Shown: one piece after another, positions 32,208-39,071 of the stretch
Layout: every line of letters starts with the position of its first letter
Numbering within the stretch: position 1 is the stretch's first letter
Assembly (NCBI GenBank): GCA_945904015.1
Contig: CAMDPK010000040.1
Coordinates: forward strand, 1-47,627
Reading direction: 5' to 3'
Source: Candidatus Kuenenia stuttgartensis
GTDB taxonomy: Bacteria > Planctomycetota > Planctomycetia > Planctomycetales > Planctomycetaceae
DNA: 47,627 nt
Program-made: the position numbers and the translations under genes
Notes under the pieces: model-generated
The model's input: only the letters and a program-made list of their open reading frames with translations
Databases searched by the model: none
What the model was told of the DNA's origin: nothing

Positions 32208-32911
32208 GGCAAATCCCTTTCGGCCTCAGCGGTCGCGTCCTTCAATGCTTTCCGTGCGATGCGGCTGATCACGATCGTCACGGCCAGCGTCGCAAGCAAC
32301 CCGACCGCAAAAAATATCTTCTGAGCCGTTCCCCCATCCGAACGTCCCGCCGCGATGTCGCTGAGACTCTTCGCCGCCGAGCCGATCGCGACGTACAGGA
32401 CGGTTCCCGGAAACATGCCGATCCATGATGCCAGGACGAAATCTCGCAGACGCACCTTCGTCAGGCCGAACGAATAATTCAGCAGACCGAACGGCAGTAT
32501 CGGTGAGAACCGCGTCAGCATCACAATCTTGAAGCCTTGCTCGGCCACGGCCGCATCGAGTGCCCGAAACCGCACGTCACTCGCAACCTTGTGTTCGACG
32601 AACCGCCGCAGCAACGTGCGGCCAGCCAGAAACGCCGCCGTCGCTCCGACGGTGCTGCCCAGCGACACGGCCACAACCGTCTTGCCGATACCGAAGGCAA
32701 AACCTCCCGCTAATGTCAGCAGCGAGGCCGGAAAGAAGAACACACTCGCGGGAATGTACGCCAACGCCAGCCAGACCAATCCGAGTGAACCTTGCGATTG
32801 CAGCCACTCCACGAACCGCGAAGTCTGCTCGCGCACGCCGATCTCCGACCGCGCGACCAACACGGCGACGACGATCAGCAACATCAACACGATTCCGAAA
32901 CGCCATTTCAT
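32204..32911 (-). CDS. TVP38/TMEM64-family membrane protein
   Basis: 235 residues from the ATG giving MKWRFGIVLMLLIVV; a GTG eleven codons upstream (32944) is the alternative start. Family hallmarks: a re-entrant first motif VFFFPASLLTLAGGFAFG, a segment GSTVGATAAFLAGR, and the second motif FSPILPFGLLNYSFGLT followed by RLRDFVLASWIGMFPGT. These define the DedA/VTT superfamily, whose members include lipid scramblases in eukaryotes; bacterial TVP38 proteins have no firmly known role. The gene is directly coupled to the disulfide reductase, suggesting a shared redox or membrane-lipid function (inference). Divergent from the isomerase gene. Confidence 0.9.
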   Translation of the reverse strand: MKWRFGIVLMLLIVVAVLVARSEIGVREQTSRFVEWLQSQGSLGLVWLALAYIPASVFFFPASLLTLAGGFAFGIGKTVVAVSLGSTVGATAAFLAGRTLLRRFVEHKVASDVRFRALDAAVAEQGFKIVMLTRFSPILPFGLLNYSFGLTKVRLRDFVLASWIGMFPGTVLYVAIGSAAKSLSDIAAGRSDGGTAQKIFFAVGLLATLAVTIVISRIARKALKDATAEAERDLP

Positions 32912-33042
32912 CCGGTTTGCAGTCCAATCGAAAATTGAGATCACGGCTCTCAGCCGAGCGTCACAAGCCGTGCTCCCATAATTCGGGTGTCACACGGTAT
33001 CCTGCACGCAGTCCGCACGCTTGTCCGTTCCAGGAGTTCGCA

Positions 33043-34017
33043 ATGAGTATCTTGCAATCCAACGATTCCGCCAGCCGGAGAAGTTTTTTGAAAACACTCT
33101 GGTCGGCGGCCGCTGTCGGCTGCATTCCGGCAGTCAGCACCTCTCGTGCGGAGGAATTGCCACCGCGACTGCCGATCGGCTTTAGTCTGTACGGCATGAA
33201 GACTCTGCCGGTCGCAGAGGCTCTGAAAGCTTGCTCGGACATCGGCTACGAGTGCGTCGAATTGTCCGTGATGGCCGATTGGCCGTGTGCGCCGGAGAAG
33301 CTTTCGGCAGAGCAACGACGTGAACTCCGCCAGCAGTTGCAGGTTCGCCACCTCGAATTGGCCGCGTTGATGGAAAACTTGCCACTGGCCGTGGACGGCG
33401 AGAAGCATCGCAACAACCTCGACCGGTTCAAACGGGCGTTCGAGCTGTCGCGCGATCTCGCACCGAACCAAACGCCGCTGATCGAGACGATCCTCGGCGG
33501 CTCACCCGACAAGTGGTCGATGCTCAAAGAGACGTTCGTCGAACGGCTGCGCGACTGGGCAGCGGTTGCGGCCGAGCACAAAGCCATCATCACGATCAAG
33601 GCGCACGTCGCTGGTGCGTTGCATCTCCCGCAGGACGCGGCCGAACTCGTGCGCACGATCAACTCGCCGGCGCTGCAATTGGCGTTCGATCAGAGCCACT
33701 TTCAGCTCCGAGAAGTGCCTCTCGCCGACGCTTGGAAGACGATGTCCGAACGGACGCGATTCATCCACGTCAAAGATGGCCGAGGCAAACCGGGCGCGTT
33801 TCAGTTTTTGCTCCCCGGCGACGGCACGATCGACTACGTCGAACTTTTTCGTCTGTTGAAATCCAGCCGATACGCCGGCCCGGTGGTCGTTGAGGTCAGC
33901 GGTCAACTGAGTTCCAAGCCCGACTACGACCCGATCGCTGCCGCGAAGAAGTGCTGGCCGGTGCTTTGCGACGCGAGGAAGGCGGCATTGGAAAAGAGCG
34001 GCAGCAATGGAAAATGA
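33043..34017 (+). CDS. Tat-exported sugar phosphate isomerase/epimerase-like protein
   Basis: 324 residues starting at an ATG seven bases after AGGAG; the longer upstream frame runs across the divergent promoter region and is discarded. The N-terminus carries a twin-Arg signal, SRRSFLKTLWSAAAVGCIPA, so the protein is exported folded. The rest is the xylose-isomerase-like TIM barrel (AP endonuclease 2 superfamily): GYECVELSVM, a strand with IETILGG, TIKAHVAGALH, LAFDQSHFQ and HVKDGRG, ending with GTIDYVELF and VVVEVSG. The metal-ligand positions (Glu, Asp, His, Glu) look present. Substrate unknown; planctomycetes have many such paralogues linked to carbohydrate use. The gene stands alone between divergent and co-directional genes. 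Confidence 0.88.
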   Translation: MSILQSNDSASRRSFLKTLWSAAAVGCIPAVSTSRAEELPPRLPIGFSLYGMKTLPVAEALKACSDIGYECVELSVMADWPCAPEKLSAEQRRELRQQLQVRHLELAALMENLPLAVDGEKHRNNLDRFKRAFELSRDLAPNQTPLIETILGGSPDKWSMLKETFVERLRDWAAVAAEHKAIITIKAHVAGALHLPQDAAELVRTINSPALQLAFDQSHFQLREVPLADAWKTMSERTRFIHVKDGRGKPGAFQFLLPGDGTIDYVELFRLLKSSRYAGPVVVEVSGQLSSKPDYDPIAAAKKCWPVLCDARKAALEKSGSNGK

Positions 34018-34099
34018 GAAATGAGAAATGAGAAATGAAAAGTGCAAAATGAGGAACTGAGCGTCATTTTGCATTCTCCATTTCTCATTTTCCATTTCC
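34006..34099. repeat. AT-rich inverted repeat with AATGAGAA tandem copies
   Basis: AATGGAAAATGAGAAATG (34006-34023) is inversely repeated at 34079-34096. The left arm continues as tandem AATGAGA units. It includes the stop codon of the isomerase gene. It differs from the GTAG-footed elements and is AT-rich. Confidence 0.85.
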
Positions 34100-34152
34100 G
34101 CCCTTTCCTTGCAGTCTACGCAGACGAGAATTCGCCGACGAAAGGATGAGTC

Positions 34153-35319
34153 GTGGATCATCGCGAACCGATTGAGTTGCCTGTCGAGCACATTTCGAAT
34201 GCCCCGCCACCGGAGACCGCGCGGCCGTTTGTTTTCCAAGTGCAATTTGGAAACTGGGAGCAACCTCCGAACGAGCCGCCGCATCGCACGCGAGCCAGGC
34301 GTCCGCGGCGTGTGCTGCCGCTGCTGCTATTCGTCGCCACCTGCCTGAGCACGTTTTGGGCGGGCGGAGAGATGTTTGGCCTGGCACTTCTGCCGGGTAA
34401 TCCGCCGCAAGTCGCAATCGACTTTCCCAAGTTTCTGACGGGCGGGCTGCAATATTCCGTCGCCTTGATGGCGATTCTGGTCGCTCATGAGATGGGGCAC
34501 TTCCTGCAAGCTCGGCGTTACGGCGTTCCCGCAAGCTGGCCGTGGTTCATCCCAATGCCGATTTCACCGCTGGGGACAATGGGGGCCGTCATCGTCCAAG
34601 CCTCAGGACACGCCGACCGCAAGCAGATGTTCGACATCGGCATCACCGGCCCGCTGGCCGGTCTGGTCATCGCGATCCCCGTCACGATCTGGGGATTGCA
34701 GAGCAGCCGCATCGAAAACATCGAAGCCTTCGGCGGAGGCCTGACGTTCGGCAACCCACTGCTCTTGCGGTGGCTCGCGGAGTGGCATTTCGGAACTCCG
34801 CTGCTGCCCAACCAGGACATCGTGCTGACTCCGCTGCTGCACGCGGGATGGGTCGGCATTTTGATCACGGCGTTGAATCTAATCCCGATCGGACAGCTCG
34901 ACGGCGGGCACATCTTGTACGGCTTGATCGGCCGCCGAGCACATCGGGTCGCGTTCGTGTTGCTGTGGTCCGCCGTGATTTGGACGTTGACGACCGGGAA
35001 CTGGTCCTATTCGGTCATGATCTTTTTGCTGCTGACGATGGGAGCACGTCATCCGCCGACACGAGACGACTCCGTTCCGCTGGGCGGCTTTCGCATCGTG
35101 CTCGGCTGGCTGACGCTGGCGTTCATGCTGATCGGCTTCACTCCGAATCCCATCAGCATTCAGGACCGCCCACCACCCGGCGAGCGGGGAACGTCAGTCC
35201 CCCGAGGCTCCTCGTCATCGAGCAGCCATGGTCAGCGCGATGTTCCACAGATTGAAGAAGGCATGCGCGACGACCACCGACAGAAATCTCTGCTGGCGGT
35301 CGTACAGGCTTCCGAGTAG
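34153..35319 (+). CDS. Site-2 protease family (M50) membrane metalloprotease
   Basis: 388 residues, GTG start preceded by AAAGGATGAG. Several helices. The zinc motif HEMGH (112-116) lies in the helix LMAILVAHEMGHFLQA, and the third ligand in LIPIGQLDGGH (Asp250), as in S2P/SpoIVFB-type intramembrane proteases. The segment LGTMGAVIVQ and the helix GITGPLAGLVIAIPVT match this group. The natural end is probably soon after NPISIQD: the last ~40 residues come from a short hairpin (RGTSVPRG) and from antisense sequence of the convergent gene. Planctomycete homologues usually have no signalling partner nearby, so the target protein is unknown. Confidence 0.88.
   Translation: MDHREPIELPVEHISNAPPPETARPFVFQVQFGNWEQPPNEPPHRTRARRPRRVLPLLLFVATCLSTFWAGGEMFGLALLPGNPPQVAIDFPKFLTGGLQYSVALMAILVAHEMGHFLQARRYGVPASWPWFIPMPISPLGTMGAVIVQASGHADRKQMFDIGITGPLAGLVIAIPVTIWGLQSSRIENIEAFGGGLTFGNPLLLRWLAEWHFGTPLLPNQDIVLTPLLHAGWVGILITALNLIPIGQLDGGHILYGLIGRRAHRVAFVLLWSAVIWTLTTGNWSYSVMIFLLLTMGARHPPTRDDSVPLGGFRIVLGWLTLAFMLIGFTPNPISIQDRPPPGERGTSVPRGSSSSSSHGQRDVPQIEEGMRDDHRQKSLLAVVQASE
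35185..35204. repeat. Short hairpin in the protease gene tail
   Basis: CGGGGA-ACGTCAG-TCCCCCG, a small foldback translated as RGTSVPRG. It marks the point after which the protease frame loses family-like sequence. Confidence 0.5.
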
Positions 35320-36006
35320 CAGCGCCAGCGGCAGTAACGCGGCACCATCCAGCGGCCCGTGAATGAACGCGAAGGCCAGCGACGAAATCCCGATCGCGTG
35401 TGTCGCTGACGTTTTCGTCTTGAGCCATCCCAGCAAGATGACTCGGAACAGCAACTCCTCCACAACCGGCGCGAGCACCACTGCCGCGAACACCACCCAA
35501 GCCAGCGTTGCGAAACTGCGATCCTGATCCAACAGAACCAACAGCCCGTTTTTCTCTCCGGGCTGACGGAGCGGCGAAGTGGCGAACAAAACATACAACG
35601 CCGGCAGGAAGCTGGCGTGCGCCGTCTCCAAGCCGACCGACACTTGTTGCCGCCAGTTCGCCCAGGTGATTCCAAACTCACGGGCGGAGCGTGCTCCAAA
35701 GCCCGTCAGCAGGCTCAACAGCATCGCCACCAGAATCGCTCGCTCAAGACAGCCGCCTCGAACATGCTCCACCGTCATCGGCTTGGTCTCGCCGGACTGC
35801 GGTAACAACCCGAACAGCAAAAACATCGCGATGATCGCCAGAGCCAAGAACACCACGCCCGGATTCCAGTTCGGAGTGGCCGTCGGCTCGTGGTGCCAGA
35901 TTTCGCCGAAGCGTCTCCAGCGCCGCCACCACATCCACCACACCGTCGAGCTGATCGCGATCATCAGGACGACAATCGAAACTTGAGCGTGCTCAGCACT
36001 GGACAT
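35215..36006 (-). CDS. CPBP (Rce1-like) intramembrane metalloprotease
   Basis: 263 residues with about seven hydrophobic segments. The family signature is complete: EELLFR (Glu183, Glu184, Arg188) in the helix after a strongly hydrophobic stretch, FAFIHG, and AHAFFNLWN. These residues form the metal site of Rce1/CPBP proteases. ATG start. The stop lies 105 bp inside the convergent M50 protease gene, so two intramembrane proteases overlap tail to tail. Role unknown; CPBP proteins act in prenyl-protein processing in eukaryotes and often in bacteriocin immunity or signalling in bacteria. Confidence 0.9.
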   Translation of the reverse strand: MSSAEHAQVSIVVLMIAISSTVWWMWWRRWRRFGEIWHHEPTATPNWNPGVVFLALAIIAMFLLFGLLPQSGETKPMTVEHVRGGCLERAILVAMLLSLLTGFGARSAREFGITWANWRQQVSVGLETAHASFLPALYVLFATSPLRQPGEKNGLLVLLDQDRSFATLAWVVFAAVVLAPVVEELLFRVILLGWLKTKTSATHAIGISSLAFAFIHGPLDGAALLPLALLLGSLYDRQQRFLSVVVAHAFFNLWNIALTMAAR

Positions 36007-36039
36007 GAAAAACTCCGGCGGCGACCGCGTGCTGTGAGT

Positions 36040-36101
36040 GTGGGATAGGCTTCCAGCCTGTCATAGCTCGGGGAAGCTGACAGGCTGGAAGCCTATCCCA
36101 C
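36040..36101. repeat. REPIN-like hairpin, GTGGGATAGGC family
   Basis: 24-bp perfect arms, 36040-36063 and 36078-36101 (GTGGGATAGGCTTCCAGCCT... and its complement), each with a foldback AGGCT-TCC-AGCCT. Same family as 18231-18287. It lies downstream of the dehydrogenase stop and upstream of the CPBP start. Confidence 0.93.
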
Positions 36102-36114
36102 AATGCGGGGCCAT

Positions 36115-37083
36115 TCAGCGGCGATACGCCGGGAACTCGACGAAGACTTTGATCGCGCCGTCGCGACGATCTCGGAACGTCTCGAACGCGGTTTGAATCT
36201 CGGCCAGCTTGAACGTGTGAGTCACCAGCGGATTCACATCGACCCGTTTCTCGGCGATCCACTGCATCGCCAGCGGAAAATCACGGCGGAAGTCCGGATT
36301 GATGCTGGTGTGGACCGTGCCGTTCTTGAAGATCAAGTCGCGCCAGCGCAGCCCGTTGATGATCTCCGGAGCGACTCCGAAATACAGAATGCGTCCGCCG
36401 TAGCCGAGCAGGTCGATGCACAGATTGAATTGCTGCTCGGCGTGCCCGACGGCCTCGATGACGATGTCCGCTCCCTTGCCGCCGGTCAGCTCTTTGAGCT
36501 TCGCGGCCGGGTCATCGACCGCGTTGCAGATCGTCGAAGTCACACCGCATTTCAAGCTGGTCTTCAGCCGCGACTCCAGCTTGTCGATACCGATGACTTG
36601 CCGAGCACCCAGCGCCTTCACGCTCATGTTGAAGAGCTGTCCCATCGGGCCTTGGCCGACGACCGCTACGTCGAGATCGACGAGCGTCGGCAGTTTTTTC
36701 AGGGCGAAGAGAGCTGTTCCCAACGGCTGAGCCAGCACGGCCTCGGCGTCCGAGCAGCGCGGGTCAATCGCCACGCAGCGGTCTTCGGAGACCGTGTATC
36801 GCTCCCACAATCCGTTTTGTTCGGGCGGAACGCAGAGCACTCGATCGCCGACCTTCCAGCGTTGACCGTTCGTCGCGACGACCCGACCAATCATCTCGTG
36901 CAGCGAATGCCCCAGACGGATCGGCCATTCGCCGCTCCATGTGAAATACGGCGTGTCCGAACCGCACAGGCAAGTCAGTTCCGGTTCAAAAATGATCTCG
37001 CCGCTGCCGCCCGGCGTGAGCCGCGGCTCCGGAGCTTCCACGAGGTCGATGCGGTGCGGTGCGGTGAATTGTCCAGCAAGCAT
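36115..37083 (-). CDS. Medium-chain alcohol/polyol dehydrogenase
   Basis: 322 residues of the zinc-dependent MDR family. Catalytic zinc region: CLCGSDTPYFTW, then GHSLHEMIGRVV, which replaces the usual GHE by GHSLHE. The Rossmann motif is VAVVGQGPMGQLFN, followed by GADIVIEAVG. The four-Cys structural zinc lobe is missing: the region around CVPPEQNGLWERY has one Cys, as in sorbitol- or threonine-type relatives lacking structural zinc. It probably oxidises a polyol or sugar alcohol with NAD; the exact substrate cannot be read. ATG start. A hairpin separates it from the PQQ-like gene upstream. Confidence 0.85.
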   Translation of the reverse strand: MLAGQFTAPHRIDLVEAPEPRLTPGGSGEIIFEPELTCLCGSDTPYFTWSGEWPIRLGHSLHEMIGRVVATNGQRWKVGDRVLCVPPEQNGLWERYTVSEDRCVAIDPRCSDAEAVLAQPLGTALFALKKLPTLVDLDVAVVGQGPMGQLFNMSVKALGARQVIGIDKLESRLKTSLKCGVTSTICNAVDDPAAKLKELTGGKGADIVIEAVGHAEQQFNLCIDLLGYGGRILYFGVAPEIINGLRWRDLIFKNGTVHTSINPDFRRDFPLAMQWIAEKRVDVNPLVTHTFKLAEIQTAFETFRDRRDGAIKVFVEFPAYRR

Positions 37084-37091
37084 GTGGTTCC

Positions 37092-37171
37092 TTTGGAGTG
37101 CGGCGTGTCAGCACCGCTTTCGAGCGAGAGACCAACGAATCCAAAGCGGTGCTGACACACCGCACTCCAAA
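37092..37171. terminator. 29-bp inverted repeat directly after a stop codon
   Basis: TTTGGAGTGCGGCGTGTCAG... (37092-37120) and its complement at 37143-37171 differ at one position. It ends one base before the stop of the PQQ-like gene and precedes the dehydrogenase gene. Probable terminator and REPIN-like element (inner foldback GCGGTG...CACCGC). Confidence 0.75.
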
Positions 37172-37172
37172 A

Positions 37173-38408
37173 TTACTTGCCCAAGCAATACAGCGTCTTG
37201 TCCGACCTCGAAAACATCTGGCCGCGCGACGGCGTCAATGACGCCCGGAAGATTTCACTTCCCGCAGCCGGCAGCGTGTTCTCTGCGACGACCTCGAGCT
37301 TTGGACCGGGCTTGATGACGGTTGTCTTGCCGGCATCGTCCTGCAAATACGCCAGACCATTCGCGGCAATCGGCGAGGAAGTAAAACTGCCACCCAGCCG
37401 TTCCTTCCAGAGTTCTTTGCCGGTCGTCGCGTCGTAGCAGAAGCCCAACCCGTCCATGCTGACCACGATCACAAACTCGCCGACCACGATCGGTGATGGC
37501 TGATCGCGGCCGCTCTTGCGAGGTGTGTGCCACGCCATGTGCGACTTCGTGATGTCTCCCTCGCCACCGGGTCGAAGCGCGTAGAAATCGCCCGGCTTGC
37601 CGTTGACGACGTAGATCAATCCGTGTCCCGGAGTCACGGTCGGTTCGCCGCGGCCGTTGAAGGCCTTGCACGTCCACAACTTCTTGCCGGAATTGGGATC
37701 GTAGCCCGTCACAACTTCCTCACCGTTCAGCACCAGTTCACGGTGCGTTCCCGCGTTGACCAGCACCGGGGAACTCCAACCTCCACGCGGCGGAACATCT
37801 CGCGGCGTCTGCCACACCACGTTGCCCGTCTTCAAGTGCAGCGCCAGGAGCGAGGCTTCGCCCTGAGCGTCACAATTCTGAATCACAAGTCCATCCACGA
37901 TCACCGGCGAGGCACCCGCGCCCCAGGGGCCGTCGAATTTGCCGAGGTCTTTCGACCAGAGCCTTTTCCCGGCAACATCGAAACAGTGAATGCCTCCCTT
38001 GCCGAAAAACGCGACGACGTGTTGACCGTCGGTCGCACATGTCGCCGACGCCCAGCCGTTCATCTTGTGCGTCGCTTCGGGAGTCCCCGTCCAAACCGTT
38101 TCTTGCCAGACGATCTTTCCAGTCTTGCGATCGACACAAAACACGACGCGCTGCCGCCCCGACTCCAAAGCCGTCGTCAGAAAAATGCGATCGCCCGCGA
38201 TCACCGGCGACGACTGACCGCTGCCCGGCAGTTCTGTTTTCCAAACAACAGACTTTTCGTCCCATTTCACAGGCACGTTCGTTTCTTGAGTGTGTCCGTC
38301 ACTCGCGGGACCGCGCCACTGTGGCCAGTCGCCTTCCGCTCCGACGGCGGCCTGACAAAACAACGCACTCATCAAGCCCGCCGACAACCAACGTCGAATC
38401 GCATTCAT
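37173..38408 (-). CDS. Exported PQQ-like beta-propeller protein
   Basis: 411 residues from the ATG after CGGAGATTTCC, with a signal peptide ending around AAVGAEGDWPQWRGP. WPQWRGP is the hallmark of the planctomycete outer WD/PQQ-repeat group. Successive blades show the PQQ repeat pattern A.D..TGK..W: CVDRKTGKIVWQE, ALHLKTGNVVWQT, GYDPNSGKKLWTC and CYDATTGKELWKE. These proteins bear an eight-bladed propeller like BamB or methanol dehydrogenase, but there is no evidence of PQQ-binding catalytic residues, so a structural or binding role in the envelope is as likely as an enzyme role. It is on the same strand as the RidA gene, separated from it by a hairpin. Confidence 0.9.
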   Translation of the reverse strand: MNAIRRWLSAGLMSALFCQAAVGAEGDWPQWRGPASDGHTQETNVPVKWDEKSVVWKTELPGSGQSSPVIAGDRIFLTTALESGRQRVVFCVDRKTGKIVWQETVWTGTPEATHKMNGWASATCATDGQHVVAFFGKGGIHCFDVAGKRLWSKDLGKFDGPWGAGASPVIVDGLVIQNCDAQGEASLLALHLKTGNVVWQTPRDVPPRGGWSSPVLVNAGTHRELVLNGEEVVTGYDPNSGKKLWTCKAFNGRGEPTVTPGHGLIYVVNGKPGDFYALRPGGEGDITKSHMAWHTPRKSGRDQPSPIVVGEFVIVVSMDGLGFCYDATTGKELWKERLGGSFTSSPIAANGLAYLQDDAGKTTVIKPGPKLEVVAENTLPAAGSEIFRASLTPSRGQMFSRSDKTLYCLGK

Positions 38409-38422
38409 GGAAATCTCCGTGT

Positions 38423-38505
38423 CGTAGGTCAGGCTTCCCAGCCTGACCCGAATGTTCAAAACAGCGTCGTTTGTAAATCGGGTCAGCCTGGAAAGGCTGA
38501 CCTAC
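38423..38505. repeat. REPIN-like hairpin, CGTAGGTCAGGC family
   Basis: CGTAG + GTCAGGCT-TCCC-AGCCTGAC, a spacer, then GTCAGCCT-GGAA-AGGCTGAC + CTAC. It lies between the RidA stop and the PQQ-like start. Confidence 0.93.
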
Positions 38506-38518
38506 ATCTTGCCTGTTT

Positions 38519-38962
38519 CTACGCCTTGATTTCAAAAATCGCCTCGACCTCAGCCGCCGGCCCCGTCGGGAGTGACGCGAAGCCGAGCGCGCTGCGAGCG
38601 TGCCAACCGTCTCCTTCTTTCCCGAAGAGTTGATGCACGAGATCAGACGCTCCGTTGATGACCAAGTGCTGGTCGGTGAAGTCCTGCGTCGAGTTCACGC
38701 AGCCGAGCAGCTTCACGCACCGCAGCCCGTCGAGCGTTCCGTGCGTGTGATGCACCGAGTTCAGAATCTTGACCATGCACTCGCGAGCCGCCGCGTAGCC
38801 TTGCTCGACGGTCAGGTCGCGACCGAGCTTCCCTTTCATGTCGCTGGTATGCCCCGACGAGAACAGCAGGTTCCCCGTCTTCGCACACAAATTGAGATAA
38901 CCGGGCTTCACTTCGGTGAACGTGAGTCCGAGTTCTTTGGCTTTCGCTTCCGGGCTGCTCAT
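38519..38962 (-). CDS. RidA/YjgF family protein
   Basis: 147 residues from the ATG giving MSSPEAKAKELG; AAGGTG lies upstream. It belongs to the RidA (YjgF/YER057c/UK114) family, whose archetype hydrolyses reactive enamine/imine intermediates such as 2-aminoacrylate. Family landmarks: NLLFSSGHTSD, GYAAARECMVKILNSV, RCVKLLGCVNSTQDF and LGFASLPTGPAAEVEAIFEI. The Arg of true RidA (usually IRTR or RVYRV) falls in a position reading LGCVN here, so it belongs to a non-archetypal subgroup and imine deaminase activity is uncertain. Divergent from the esterase-like gene; the promoters share 109 bp. Confidence 0.9.
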   Translation of the reverse strand: MSSPEAKAKELGLTFTEVKPGYLNLCAKTGNLLFSSGHTSDMKGKLGRDLTVEQGYAAARECMVKILNSVHHTHGTLDGLRCVKLLGCVNSTQDFTDQHLVINGASDLVHQLFGKEGDGWHARSALGFASLPTGPAAEVEAIFEIKA

Positions 38963-39071
38963 GGTCGGCACCTTGTCGTTGGACGTTGCGTTGTGTCTGA
39001 TTCCCGCCGCACCCGCCGCCGACGGTCGGCGACAGGGGACGCAGAATACTGTCCCGCTCGCGAGTTCGGAA

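Noticed and set aside
34006..34099. Tandem AATGAGA units considered as a CRISPR array
   Set aside because: Units are adjacent without spacers and form an inverted repeat; no cas genes.
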